A DNA stretch of 34,598 nucleotides from Ferrithrix thermotolerans DSM 19514. GTDB taxonomy: Bacteria; Actinomycetota; Acidimicrobiia; Acidimicrobiales; Ilumatobacteraceae. The translations under genes and the position numbers were made by a program. The DNA lies in contig CAMAWU010000009.1 in the NCBI GenBank assembly GCA_945862025.1, positions 1 to 34,598 on the forward strand, in the 5' to 3' direction. Positions 23,581 through 32,372 of this stretch are shown piece after piece. The notes under the pieces are model-generated. The model saw only the letters and a list, made by a program, of their open reading frames with translations. It did no database searches and was not told the DNA's origin. Every line of letters starts with the position of its first letter. The stretch's first letter is position 1.

Positions 23581-24290
23581 CACCACGAGTATCTATTGTC
23601 ATTCCTGTCTATAACGAGGGCGAAAATGTTGAGCCTGTACTGCGACGATTGTTTGAAGCCGTTGATATTGAGGCTGAAGTTTTAGTTGTTTATGACGAGG
23701 CAGAAGACACAACTATCCCAGCATTAATAAAATTGCAGCACGAATTCAAAAATCTGCGACCTGTGCAAAATACTTATGGTCGTGGTCCGGCTAATGCGAT
23801 TAGATACGGCATCGATCAAGCCAAAGCGAAAGTGGCAGTAGTGACAATGGCTGATGGGTGCGATGATGCATCACAAATTGCAATCTTGACTCGATTAGTC
23901 GAGCGCGGAGTCGTTGTTGCGTGTGCAAGTCGATACGCAAAAACCGGTCAACAAGTCGGTGGCCCGTTCTGGAAGGGTGTGATGTCAAAAGTTGCTGGAT
24001 TAAGTCTCTACTACGGTGCAAGAGTTGGCACCCGCGACGCGACCAACTCGTTCAAGGCGTATTCAACAGACTTTGTGCGTCGCGTTGGTATTGAAAGCGA
24101 CAAAGGTTTTGAGATTGGCATTGAACTTGTTGCTAAGGCGCGGCGATTTCGCCAGCCAATTGCTGAGATTCCCACGATTTGGCTAGACCGATCTTTTGGT
24201 GTGTCAAATTTCAAGATCGCAACTTGGCTACCGCGTTATTTGAAATGGTATTGTTATGCGTTCGGTACAAAGAAAGTGTTGTCTAGATAA
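23577..24290 (+). CDS. GT2 family glycosyltransferase with CTG start (237 aa)
   Basis: A GT-A glycosyltransferase. The frame continues upstream of the first usual start codon (TTG 23649) and encodes TPRVSIVIPVYNEGENVEPV, the classic N-terminal strand of GT2 enzymes, so the gene must begin earlier. The only start-like codon there is CTG 23577, which overlaps the previous stop (CTGA) and has AAGG at 23564-23567 at suitable distance. It follows with VLVVYDEAEDTTIPAL (in place of the usual DDGS), NTYGRGPANAIRYGI, TMADGCDD and CASRYAKTGQQVGGPFWKGV. It has no transmembrane helix. A start at 23649 would cut off the nucleotide-binding strand. Confidence 0.85.
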   Translation: MTPRVSIVIPVYNEGENVEPVLRRLFEAVDIEAEVLVVYDEAEDTTIPALIKLQHEFKNLRPVQNTYGRGPANAIRYGIDQAKAKVAVVTMADGCDDASQIAILTRLVERGVVVACASRYAKTGQQVGGPFWKGVMSKVAGLSLYYGARVGTRDATNSFKAYSTDFVRRVGIESDKGFEIGIELVAKARRFRQPIAEIPTIWLDRSFGVSNFKIATWLPRYLKWYCYAFGTKKVLSR

Positions 24291-24291
24291 A

Positions 24292-25317
24292 ATGTCAAAA
24301 GTTCTGCTTACTGGTGCGTCTGGTTTTATTGGTGGCTATGTAGTTGAAGAGTTGCTAAGTCGGGGTCACAATGTGATTGGCCTTGACAATTATTCGAAAT
24401 ACGGGCGAGTCACAAGAAGTTATGACAATCACCCAAACTACAAACTGGTCGAGGGTGATGCTTGTGATGTAGATCTGATGACGAAGTTGCTGATGGATTG
24501 TGATCACCTAATTGCTGGTGCAGCGCTTATCGGTGGCATTTCTTATTTTCATGCGTATGCATATGACTTGTTAGCAACAAATGAACGGATCATGGCCTCA
24601 ACTTGCGATGCGGCGATTCGAGCCCACCGTCAGGGCAAGTTGCAAAAAGTCACCTATTTAAGTTCGTCGATGGTCTTTGAAAGTTCGCAACATTGGCCGA
24701 GTGTCGAGGGCGACCAACGCAAGATTCCACCACCGTTGTCGTCGTATGGTTTTCAAAAACTTGCCGTTGAGTATTTCGCACAAGCGGCTTTTGATCAATA
24801 CAAACTGCCGTTTACTATCATTCGTCCGTTTAATTGTGTTGGCGTGGGCGAGGGTCGAGCACTTGGAGAAATTGAGGTTCTTTCAGGCAATGTCTCATTG
24901 GCGATGAGTCATGTTGTGCCAGATCTTGTGCAGAAAATCTTGAAAGGTCAAGACCCGCTTCATATTCTTGGGACTGGTGAGCAGATTCGTCACTACACGT
25001 ATGGTGGCGATTTGGCCAAAGGCATCGTCACATGCATGGAAAGCCCGAAAGCGCTGAATGAAGATTTCAATATCTCAACTGCAGAATCGACTTCTGTATT
25101 ACAACTTGCTGAAATAATTTGGAACAAGATTCACAAATCATCAAAGCCGTTTAAATATGTAAGCGATGAAGCATACGAGTATGACGTTCAGCGTCGCGTA
25201 CCCTCAGTAGAAAAGACGAAAACTGTTTTAAACTTTGAATGCACGACTTCTTTAGACACAATGCTCGACGAAGTTATTCCATGGATTCAGATGGCGATCA
25301 ATGAAGGCAAAATTTAA
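24292..25317 (+). CDS. NAD-dependent epimerase/dehydratase (341 aa)
   Basis: An extended SDR acting on a nucleotide sugar. MSKVLLTGASGFIGGYVVEE has the GxxGxxG dinucleotide motif; the catalytic site is YLSSSMVFES plus SYGFQKLAVEYF (Tyr-xxx-Lys). GTGEQIRHYTYGGDLAKGIV is the conserved substrate-binding stretch. ATG 24292 directly after the upstream stop is chosen. A longer frame from 24256 would overlap the glycosyltransferase and adds nothing conserved. Together with the dehydrogenase and the GT2 it makes up a three-gene operon for synthesis and transfer of an NDP-uronic acid or its epimer. Its stop overlaps the stop of the convergent gene (TTAA). Confidence 0.92.
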   Translation: MSKVLLTGASGFIGGYVVEELLSRGHNVIGLDNYSKYGRVTRSYDNHPNYKLVEGDACDVDLMTKLLMDCDHLIAGAALIGGISYFHAYAYDLLATNERIMASTCDAAIRAHRQGKLQKVTYLSSSMVFESSQHWPSVEGDQRKIPPPLSSYGFQKLAVEYFAQAAFDQYKLPFTIIRPFNCVGVGEGRALGEIEVLSGNVSLAMSHVVPDLVQKILKGQDPLHILGTGEQIRHYTYGGDLAKGIVTCMESPKALNEDFNISTAESTSVLQLAEIIWNKIHKSSKPFKYVSDEAYEYDVQRRVPSVEKTKTVLNFECTTSLDTMLDEVIPWIQMAINEGKI

Positions 25318-26906
25318 TCGAGATCAGGTGCAAGACAGACTCGCTTATTTGGCGTAAGCGAAGTAACGATCCACATATCTTGGTTGAGTGACGACGAAGT
25401 AGTAACTGTTACCTGAGATCCGCCGGGGATCAAAGTTTTTAATACAGAACTCGGTGAGTCTCCAAAGTTTCTAAAGCCAATCTCAATGTCTCCATCGGGC
25501 GAAGCAATTGCAGTGCTCGTACCCGCAAGAGTTAGAAAGTCAGACGCGCTGACTCCTGCTTTACAGAAGGAAGATGACTCTTCGGGTTGAGTGATGGTGA
25601 GTACATCGGTTTCAAGCAGAACTCGATCAACTTCAGTACGAGTCGCCGCAGAGGATGTTCGAAGTTCGGCCATGTCAAGTGCAGGGGAGGACTTAAGTTC
25701 GCGCAGTGCTGCAAAATATTTGTTGGTAATGATATCCGGGGCCCGAATTGGGTCGGGTTGATAATCGCGATCAACAAAATGGCGACGTGACTCAAGAACA
25801 CTCAGTTCCGCACGGACATCAGATGACCAGTCTCTTAGCCAAGTTGCGTGTGATTCAAAGTGCGCCCATCCTGCTGTAATTGACCAAATTGAAATAATAA
25901 CTACAGCAACATTTAGTTGTGGCCGTGGCAGACTTTTTGAAAGTTCGACGCAAATCAAAAAAATTATCGGTATCGATATATATAAATATCTGCTTGATTG
26001 CGGAACCCAATTTTGTGCTCTGGATAGTGCAGTGAAACACCAATTAACGAACAACATGGTCAGCAAACCAACTAATCTCGGTGTAACTATTTTTTTAAAG
26101 AAAGTAAAATAAATAATTGTTGAAACAAATAATATTTCGAAAATAAATCCCCAACCAATTGAGAGCCCAAAGATTTCACTTAAAGTACCAGCAAAAGATT
26201 CGTTGACATAGCGCAAAGCGACACTGAAATTGTTGGATCTAATATCACTTACTCCGTATTGCGAATACCAAATTAGCCATATGGCGGTTGGTGCAACCAC
26301 GACCCACCACGACTTACGGACTCGTTGCGAAATCAGGATTTCGATTGCTACTGCGGCTACTGCGGCGACACCTAGGCCAGCGCTACCGAGCGAAAGCATC
26401 AAAGCCAGCATTGCCAAAAGTTGATTTTTATTTATGCTGCTTTCAAGAAAATAAATTGCTAATAAATAGCCGGCAAGACTCGACATGACGCCGATCTGAA
26501 AGGGCCAAAGAATGTTCTCGATGCCGGCTCCCAAAAATAATATTGCAGTTCCGAGGGCGATTGCAGAAGTTTCGCCAAGACGAGTTTTTATGAGAACTAC
26601 AAACACTGATGCAACTAAAATGTGTGAGAGATAACCAATCATTTGGTAGACGCCATAGTGACTTAACCCGACAATGTGAAAAAGTGCCCAATAGATTGTC
26701 GCGGGAAACAGCGAAAGGTGCGAGTTGTGTGGTTGCAAAAAAGTGTCCGGGTTGAACTGCCACCGATTCATAACGAAGTTCCATTCGTCATATTGAAACG
26801 TGCGATCTCGAGAAATTGAAGCAAATTTAAGGATGGCTAGTAAACATAAAATACCCCAAATAAGACCTGCCGAAGGTCGGATTTTTTTAGTGAGGTCTAG
26901 AGTCAT
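25314..26906 (-). CDS. GT-C-like membrane protein (530 aa)
   Basis: A membrane protein with about ten helices (for example LIWGILCLLAILKFASI, LAMLALMLSLGSAGLGVAAV and VAVVIISIWSITAGWAHF) and a first outer loop RTFQYDEWNFVMNRWQFN with an Asp-Glu pair placed as in GT-C glycosyltransferases, then LQPHNSHLSLFPATIYW. The C-terminal 150 residues are soluble and end in a Ser/Thr-rich part with two Cys. The start ATG at 26904-26906 overlaps the GNAT stop. It may attach sugars to the same surface polymer as the neighbouring genes. Confidence 0.78.
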   Translation of the reverse strand: MTLDLTKKIRPSAGLIWGILCLLAILKFASISRDRTFQYDEWNFVMNRWQFNPDTFLQPHNSHLSLFPATIYWALFHIVGLSHYGVYQMIGYLSHILVASVFVVLIKTRLGETSAIALGTAILFLGAGIENILWPFQIGVMSSLAGYLLAIYFLESSINKNQLLAMLALMLSLGSAGLGVAAVAAVAIEILISQRVRKSWWVVVAPTAIWLIWYSQYGVSDIRSNNFSVALRYVNESFAGTLSEIFGLSIGWGFIFEILFVSTIIYFTFFKKIVTPRLVGLLTMLFVNWCFTALSRAQNWVPQSSRYLYISIPIIFLICVELSKSLPRPQLNVAVVIISIWSITAGWAHFESHATWLRDWSSDVRAELSVLESRRHFVDRDYQPDPIRAPDIITNKYFAALRELKSSPALDMAELRTSSAATRTEVDRVLLETDVLTITQPEESSSFCKAGVSASDFLTLAGTSTAIASPDGDIEIGFRNFGDSPSSVLKTLIPGGSQVTVTTSSSLNQDMWIVTSLTPNKRVCLAPDLD

Positions 26907-27403
26907 GAAATTTGTTTCGACAGCAGGCTAACCGTGAGCCCTGGTTTAGATTCTTGTTGTCCAACTTCATGAAATCCGATGCGGTTATGAAATCTAATTG
27001 AGCCATGATTTGGGGGGTTTAAGTTGACTTCGCAAGTGAGAATTGGTGCACAGCGATCTTTAATCATCCGCTGTTCAACGGCCAAATAAAGTTTTTCACC
27101 AAGTGTTTGATTGCGCATGATCTCGCTGACGACGATTCTGTCGAGATAAACAAAATTAGTATATTTCTTCGAAAACCATTGATAGTTGACGCTGGTGTAC
27201 GGTGCGCCAGGCGCGAAAGTTATACAAAATGCGTGCAACGTATCGGCGCCAATTGCAAAAGAATAGAGTGAATGGTCAATTAGAAATTGAAGTTGTACGT
27301 GATCAAGTTCTCCGACAGCCGGTGTATTGAGATTATTTAACTCAAGCGCGGCATCGATATCGGATTCTAAAAATAATCGGGGTTCAAGTTCATTTAGCGA
27401 CAT
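26903..27403 (-). CDS. GNAT family N-acetyltransferase (166 aa)
   Basis: A small acetyltransferase. VYLDRIVVSEIMRNQTLGEK contains the V-x-x-x-x-R-x-x-G-x-G/A-type acetyl-CoA loop in degenerate form (MRNQTLG), followed by LTCEVNLNPPNHGSIRFHNR and IGFHEVGQQ, which match the last GNAT strands. The length is normal. It could acetylate a sugar amine, a protein or a small molecule. It is coupled to the GT-C-like gene by a 4-bp overlap, and diverges from msrA with only 22 bp between. Confidence 0.85.
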   Translation of the reverse strand: MSLNELEPRLFLESDIDAALELNNLNTPAVGELDHVQLQFLIDHSLYSFAIGADTLHAFCITFAPGAPYTSVNYQWFSKKYTNFVYLDRIVVSEIMRNQTLGEKLYLAVEQRMIKDRCAPILTCEVNLNPPNHGSIRFHNRIGFHEVGQQESKPGLTVSLLSKQIS

Positions 27404-27409
27404 AAGTAT

Positions 27410-27419
27410 CTAATATCAT
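27410..27419. promoter_or_regulatory. Overlapping divergent -10 boxes (GNAT/msrA), probably leaderless
   Basis: Only 22 bp separate the divergent ATGs. TATCAT at 27414-27419 (plus strand) lies six bases before the msrA ATG. TATTAG at 27410-27415 (minus strand) lies six bases before the GNAT ATG. Both distances put the transcription start at the A of the ATG, and the boxes share two bases. No Shine-Dalgarno sequence fits for either gene. Confidence 0.45.
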
Positions 27420-27425
27420 TACGTT

Positions 27426-27998
27426 ATGAGCACTTCGCACTTTGTCCTTGGTAATTCGATGGTTGCGCCGTGGCCAGACTCAATGCAAACAGCTGTTTTT
27501 GGTTTGGGATGTTTTTGGGGTGCTGAGCGCAAGTTTTGGCAATTAGACGGTGTTTACTCGACCGCTGTTGGTTATAGCGGAGGCGCGACGCAAGATCCGA
27601 ATTACCGCGAAGTTTGCAATGGCGACACGATGCACGCCGAAGTTGTGCTAGTGGTGTTTGACCCGGCAAAAATTTCGTACGAAAAGTTGTTACAAGTTTT
27701 TTGGGAGTCGCATGATCCGACACAAGGCATGCGTCAAGGCAATGACATTGGCACGCAATATCGCAGTGCAATTTATTTGACGAGTGATGACCAACAAGCG
27801 CTTGTGCTTGCTACACATGATATTTTTCAGAAAGGATTGACCGAGGCCGGCTTTGGTAAAATCACCACCGAAATTAAGACATCACCTGAGTTTTTTTATG
27901 CCGAGGAGTATCACCAGCAATATTTAGCCAAAAATCCAAGTGGGTATTGCGGCATCGGCGGCACTGGCGTGACTTGCCCAGTTGGTGTGGCGAAGTAA
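27426..27998 (+). CDS. msrA: Peptide-methionine (S)-S-oxide reductase MsrA (190 aa)
   Basis: Repairs methionine-S-sulfoxide in proteins using thioredoxin. [19 protein letters not shown] holds the catalytic Cys of the GCFWG motif (residue 28). [50 protein letters not shown] and EEYHQQYL are all conserved. The C-terminus [15 protein letters not shown] carries the two resolving Cys. It is a standalone MsrA, not fused to MsrB, in the cytoplasm (no signal peptide). Confidence 0.97.
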   Translation: MSTSHFVLGNSMVAPWPDSMQTAVFGLGCFWGAERKFWQLDGVYSTAVGYSGGATQDPNYREVCNGDTMHAEVVLVVFDPAKISYEKLLQVFWESHDPTQGMRQGNDIGTQYRSAIYLTSDDQQALVLATHDIFQKGLTEAGFGKITTEIKTSPEFFYAEEYHQQYLAKNPSGYCGIGGTGVTCPVGVAK

Positions 27999-28036
27999 AA
28001 AGCAGTTTTACAAGTTGATGGCGCTACTGCGCTGAA

Positions 28037-29428
28037 TTAAATCGCTTGGGCAAGTTGTTCAGCGGTCGGCTTTCGGTAAAGAGTGATCATCGTGATTCCT
28101 GAGAGCAAAATTACGGCACTCATCAAATACCATGCATGATGAAAACCAGATATTGGATCGTCGGTTTTCGCTGCCGAAACAAGCATCGAACTAACTAACG
28201 CAACTCCAAGTGCTGCACCTATCTGTCCGGCAGTATTGCTTAGCGCAGATCCCATTGCCAATCTTGGCTGTGGCAAATATGCTGTGGCCGAACTTGTGAG
28301 TGTCGAAATACACAAACCCACTCCAATACCGACAAAAACAATGGTCGGAAAAAACATATCCCAGTAATGAATTTCTGGTTTGATATGGAGATTCATCCAC
28401 AAGATTCCGATGCTCATAATTAACGCACCAGATGCGACTACTTTGCCATGACCAATTCGGCTACCAAGTTTTCCGGCTGGTGCGGCAACTATTGCTGCGG
28501 CGAACGGCCCAGGTGAACCAGCCAAACCCGAAAGTGACGGACTGTAATGCCACACTGTTTGTAGCCATTGTGTGTTGATGAAAATCATTGAGAAGAATCC
28601 CATTCTAAAAACCAAGCCACTAATTGCTGCCGCGGTAACGAAGGGTAATTTAAATAATCGTAAGTCAAGCACAGGGTGAGCAACTCGGTTACAACGGATC
28701 GCGAAAGATGCAAGCAAAATAAATGATGCCGCAAAAATCATGGACGAGCGATTTGAAATCCAACCCCACTCGTCGCTTTGCACGATCATCAAAGTGAGTA
28801 ATCCGACACCGAATACGACAAGTAGTGCGCCGAAATAATCAACCGTCCGCGGCGCAGTTTCGTCGCGCAATTCACGAAGCAACTTCAATCCGACAAAAAG
28901 CGCCACCAAGCAAATCGGCACATTGATTAGAAATACCGAGTGCCATCCAAAGTTGTCAACCAAAACTCCACCGATCATCGGACCACTGGCCGCTGACAAA
29001 CCACCAACTGCACCCCATATACCGATCGCTGCTGAGCGTTTCTCAACTGCGAACTCTGGTAACACGAGTGCCAATGAAGCAGGTGTGAGGATTGCTCCAC
29101 CGATTGCCTGAATTATTCTCGCAATAACCATGAAGAGCGCGGTTGGAGAGGCAGCACAAAGAATTGAGCCGAGCATAAAAATCAATAAGCCACCAAGAAA
29201 CGCACGCTTACGACCGAATGCATCGGCGAGGCGACCTGCAGTTAACAAACCGGCTGCATATGCAATGTTGTAGGCCGAAAAAACCCAAGTCAAAGTTCGA
29301 CGACTCTCAGGCCACTCAGCGACAAACGAGCCAAACGCAACATTGACGATACTGATATCTAGCGAAACCAACATCACGCCAACGGATGTGAGTGCTAAAA
29401 CTTTTGCGCCTCGTGACCAAGGTTTCAT
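28037..29428 (-). CDS. MFS transporter, DHA2 (EmrB/QacA-like) drug exporter (463 aa)
   Basis: A proton-driven exporter with 12-14 helices. The first helices have VGVMLVSLDISIVNVAFGSF, where the D in 'LDxxIVNVA' is motif D1 of the DHA2 family; AGRLADAFGRKRAFLGGLL is motif A; ARIIQAIGGAILTPASLALV is motif B; GAVGGLSAASGPMIGGVLVD is motif C, typical of drug:H+ antiporters. It stands alone, convergent with msrA, 16 bp after the CoA-transferase gene. The substrate is unknown. Confidence 0.92.
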   Translation of the reverse strand: MKPWSRGAKVLALTSVGVMLVSLDISIVNVAFGSFVAEWPESRRTLTWVFSAYNIAYAAGLLTAGRLADAFGRKRAFLGGLLIFMLGSILCAASPTALFMVIARIIQAIGGAILTPASLALVLPEFAVEKRSAAIGIWGAVGGLSAASGPMIGGVLVDNFGWHSVFLINVPICLVALFVGLKLLRELRDETAPRTVDYFGALLVVFGVGLLTLMIVQSDEWGWISNRSSMIFAASFILLASFAIRCNRVAHPVLDLRLFKLPFVTAAAISGLVFRMGFFSMIFINTQWLQTVWHYSPSLSGLAGSPGPFAAAIVAAPAGKLGSRIGHGKVVASGALIMSIGILWMNLHIKPEIHYWDMFFPTIVFVGIGVGLCISTLTSSATAYLPQPRLAMGSALSNTAGQIGAALGVALVSSMLVSAAKTDDPISGFHHAWYLMSAVILLSGITMITLYRKPTAEQLAQAI

Positions 29429-29444
29429 TTACTGACCGTTCTTT

Positions 29445-30569
29445 CTAGTTATTAGAGCCCCAAAGATTTTTTCGAATCTCCGCACCGTCAGCATCAAGTG
29501 TTCGGCCTTCCCACCGTAGTTCACCAGGTGTACCCGATAACGAAGCAAGCAAGCCTTGCATCGGTGTTGTGCCAACTATGGCGATCGCTTGACGCGCTGC
29601 AAAATGTGGATCGCTTGATATTTCGGCCATTGATAAGACTGGCCCAATTGCGGCTTGGGCATCGGTGAATATTTGCAACACAGTTTGGCTATCGCGCTGA
29701 GCGCAAAACTTGATCATCATGTCATTTAACGCTTCACGATTTTCTACTCGGCTTGCAAAAGTTGTAAATCGCTGATCGCCGGCACACCCAAGAACTTCAA
29801 CAACTCGCGCTGCAACTGTGTCCGAACTTGCAGAGACCCCAACCCATTTATTGTCGCTGCATTGATAAACACCGCGCGGCACCGTATACGGCAACTGCGA
29901 ACCGAGTCGAGGTTGTTGTTCACCGGTCAGCATGAATAGTGAAATTAATGGTCCCATTATTTGAAACATTGTCTCTAACAAGTTGACATCAACGACTTGC
30001 CCGACTTTGCTGTGCAGTGCAACCATCGTTGCGAAAGCAGCCACAACACCAGTGACTTCGTCGGTCAATGCAATTGGCGGCAACATTGGCGGCCCGTCGG
30101 GTTCGCCGCTGATTGCCGCCAGCCCAGACATTGATTCGGCGATCGATGCAAAACCTGGTCGGTCTCTGTAGGGGCCTGTTTGTCCAAAACCCGAAACACG
30201 TGTGATCACCAAACTTGCGTTGCGCTTTAATAAAACTTCTGGACCGATGCCGAGTCGTTCAAGTGTGCCTGGGCGAAAGTTTTCAACTAAAACATTGGCA
30301 TCATCGATTAGTTTTAAAAATAGTTCTCGGTCTGTATCAAGTTTCAGATCGAGTGCGATATTTCGTTTGTTACGGTTGACAAGTTTCCACCATAAGCCAG
30401 TACCATCGCGCGGATCACGCCATGCCATGCCACGTAAACTGTCACCAGACCCAGGCTTCTCGATCTTGATTACATCGGCACCGAAATCAGCAAAATACCT
30501 CGCGCAGTTTGGTCCGGCTAAAACCGTTGATAAATCAATAACCCGCAAATCTTTTAGCGGTGCCGACAT
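29445..30569 (-). CDS. CaiB/BaiF family (class III) CoA-transferase (374 aa)
   Basis: Moves CoA between carboxylic acids. It starts MSAPLKDLRVIDLSTVLAGP, then DFGADVIKIEKPGSGDSLRG and NRNKRNIALDLK, all family landmarks. VENFRPGTLERLGIG follows, and the Asp in PPIALTDEVTGVVAAFA fits the catalytic Asp that forms the acyl anhydride. The length is a little below the 400 aa of characterised members. It lies 12 bp downstream of the carboxylase epsilon gene, so it is probably in the same operon and may activate or recycle a branched or dicarboxylic acid. The exact substrate is unknown; racemase activity (as in AMACR) is also possible for this family. Confidence 0.92.
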   Translation of the reverse strand: MSAPLKDLRVIDLSTVLAGPNCARYFADFGADVIKIEKPGSGDSLRGMAWRDPRDGTGLWWKLVNRNKRNIALDLKLDTDRELFLKLIDDANVLVENFRPGTLERLGIGPEVLLKRNASLVITRVSGFGQTGPYRDRPGFASIAESMSGLAAISGEPDGPPMLPPIALTDEVTGVVAAFATMVALHSKVGQVVDVNLLETMFQIMGPLISLFMLTGEQQPRLGSQLPYTVPRGVYQCSDNKWVGVSASSDTVAARVVEVLGCAGDQRFTTFASRVENREALNDMMIKFCAQRDSQTVLQIFTDAQAAIGPVLSMAEISSDPHFAARQAIAIVGTTPMQGLLASLSGTPGELRWEGRTLDADGAEIRKNLWGSNN

Positions 30570-30581
30570 TTCTAGGTTTAA

Positions 30582-30761
30582 TTAGTTTGGTCGACTACGA
30601 CGGGTGATTGCTGAGTTTGTCCATGAGCGACCGCTGAATCGCCAAGATGTTTGCACTGTTGTCGAAGCAATTGGCTGAGGTTTCGGCCACAGCAATTCGA
30701 GAGCGGTACTAATTGCGACAGCCTCATCTGCAGAAGGTGAGGGCGTAACTGAATTTTGCAT
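30582..30761 (-). CDS. Acyl-CoA carboxylase epsilon-like subunit (59 aa)
   Basis: A tiny gene between the carboxyltransferase and the CoA-transferase. The protein reads SADEAVAISTALELLWPKPQ in its first half and SWRFSGRSWTNSAITRRSRP at the end. Known actinobacterial AccE/PccE epsilon subunits share this layout: an 'EAAAL..AL..LW' helix, a variable linker, and 'W..SGR...' plus a basic tail. They bind the beta subunit and raise its activity. It starts 2 bp after the beta subunit's stop, the usual place for this subunit. It is easily missed because of its length. Assignment rests on motif and position. Confidence 0.85.
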   Translation of the reverse strand: MQNSVTPSPSADEAVAISTALELLWPKPQPIASTTVQTSWRFSGRSWTNSAITRRSRPN

Positions 30762-30763
30762 TT

Positions 30764-32320
30764 TTATAGTGGCATGTTGCCATGTTTGCGGCGTGGTAAT
30801 TCTTCGCGTTTTGATTGCAACATTTTTAAGCCAGCAATTAATTTGCTGCGAGTTTCTGCTGGGTCAATTACATCGTCGATGTATCCACGTTCGGCGGCAG
30901 CATAAGGGTTTGCATATTTTGCGCCGTATTCGGCAACAAGTTCTTTACGACGCTCGGCCGGGTTTGCGGCTTGTTGCAACTCTCGGCGATAAACAATTTC
31001 AACTGCGCCTTGCGGGCCCATCACGGCCAGTTCGGCAGTCGGCCATGCATATGCAAGATCTGCGCCAATTGATTTTGAATTCATAACGACATAGGCGCCA
31101 CCGTAAGCTTTGCGGGTGATTACTTGTATCCGTGGCACGGTTGCTTCGCAATATGCGTAAAGCAGTTTCGCACCATGGCGAATAATGCCGCCATATTCTT
31201 GGTCAACACCTGGCAAGAAACCCGGTACATCAACAAAAGTAATTAATGGAATATTAAATGCGTCGCAAGTTCGCACAAACCGTGCTGCTTTTTCGCTGGA
31301 CTCGATATCAAGTACGCCTGCCAAAATCATTGGCTGATTGCCGACAATGCCAACGGTCTTGCCATCTAGTCGCGAGAAACCGCAAACGATACTTTTTGCC
31401 CAGTGCGGAAAGTACTCGAAAAACTCTCCATCGTCAACAACTTCTGAAATCACTTTTTTCATGTCGTATGGTTGGTTCGCCGATTCAGGCAAAATCGTGC
31501 GCAATGATTCGCACTGACGAAGTGGGTCATCTGTTGGCGCAATAGATGGCGCTTCGGCCATATTGTTCTGCGGTAAAAAAGAAAGTAGATAGCGAACATC
31601 TTCGAGACATGCTTTTTCGTCTGAAGAAACGAATGTTGCAACACCACTCTTGGAAGCATGACTCATTGCGCCACCAAGCTCTTCAAGAGTCACATCTTCG
31701 CCAGTAACTGTTTTAACAACATCTGGTCCAGTGATAAACATGTGGCTGGTCTCGCGCACCATGAAAATAAAGTCGGTCATTGCTGGTGAGTAAACCGCAC
31801 CACCGGCACATGGCCCAAGCACAACACTGATTTGTGGGATCACCCCAGACGACTGCACATTACGATGAAAAATACCGCCGTAACTCGCCAACGAAACAAC
31901 GCCCTCTTGAATACGCGCACCAGCACCGTCGTTGAGACCAATTAACGGAGCGCCAACTTTCAGCGCAAGATCCATCAGTTTGTGAATTTTTTCGGCGAAG
32001 ACTTCACCGAGCGCACCGCCAAAAACTGTGAAGTCCTGGCTGAATACAAAAATTTTCCGACCATCAATTGTTCCCCATCCGGTGATTACACCATCCGTGT
32101 ACGGGTGCTCCTCTAGACCAGCAGCCTGTGCTCGGTGGCGAGCGAGAAGATCAAGTTCATGAAAACTTCCTTCGTCAAGCAAAATCTCTATTCGCTCACG
32201 CGCGAGCAACTTGCCCTTTTCATGTTGGCGTTCGATTGAACGCTCTGAGCCGGCAGAGAATGCCGCAAGTTTGCGAGCCTTGAGGTCGGCAAGTTTGTCA
32301 TCCATTGAGTTTCTGACCAT
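30764..32320 (-). CDS. pccB: Acyl-CoA (propionyl-CoA type) carboxylase, carboxyltransferase beta subunit (518 aa)
   Basis: Transfers carboxyl from biotin to propionyl- or acetyl-CoA. The N-terminal half has [40 protein letters not shown] and [40 protein letters not shown]. The C-terminal half has [39 protein letters not shown] and [20 protein letters not shown]. Both crotonase-fold oxyanion-hole regions are intact. ATG 32318-32320 is preferred; the upstream TTG at 32344 and ATG 32305 are alternatives. The biotinylated alpha subunit is not in the window. The epsilon gene follows. Choice between propionyl- and acetyl-CoA cannot be made from motif alone. Confidence 0.92.
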   Translation of the reverse strand: MVRNSMDDKLADLKARKLAAFSAGSERSIERQHEKGKLLARERIEILLDEGSFHELDLLARHRAQAAGLEEHPYTDGVITGWGTIDGRKIFVFSQDFTVFGGALGEVFAEKIHKLMDLALKVGAPLIGLNDGAGARIQEGVVSLASYGGIFHRNVQSSGVIPQISVVLGPCAGGAVYSPAMTDFIFMVRETSHMFITGPDVVKTVTGEDVTLEELGGAMSHASKSGVATFVSSDEKACLEDVRYLLSFLPQNNMAEAPSIAPTDDPLRQCESLRTILPESANQPYDMKKVISEVVDDGEFFEYFPHWAKSIVCGFSRLDGKTVGIVGNQPMILAGVLDIESSEKAARFVRTCDAFNIPLITFVDVPGFLPGVDQEYGGIIRHGAKLLYAYCEATVPRIQVITRKAYGGAYVVMNSKSIGADLAYAWPTAELAVMGPQGAVEIVYRRELQQAANPAERRKELVAEYGAKYANPYAAAERGYIDDVIDPAETRSKLIAGLKMLQSKREELPRRKHGNMPL

Positions 32321-32372
32321 TAGATAAACGATACTGCCCGACAAGCGAGTCGCTGAGCGGTTATTTTATATT

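Noticed and set aside
24256-24291. Longer start of the epimerase at 24256.
   Set aside because: It would overlap the glycosyltransferase by 35 bp and add MRSVQRKCCLDK before the conserved MSKVLLTGASG; ATG 24292 fits the family better.
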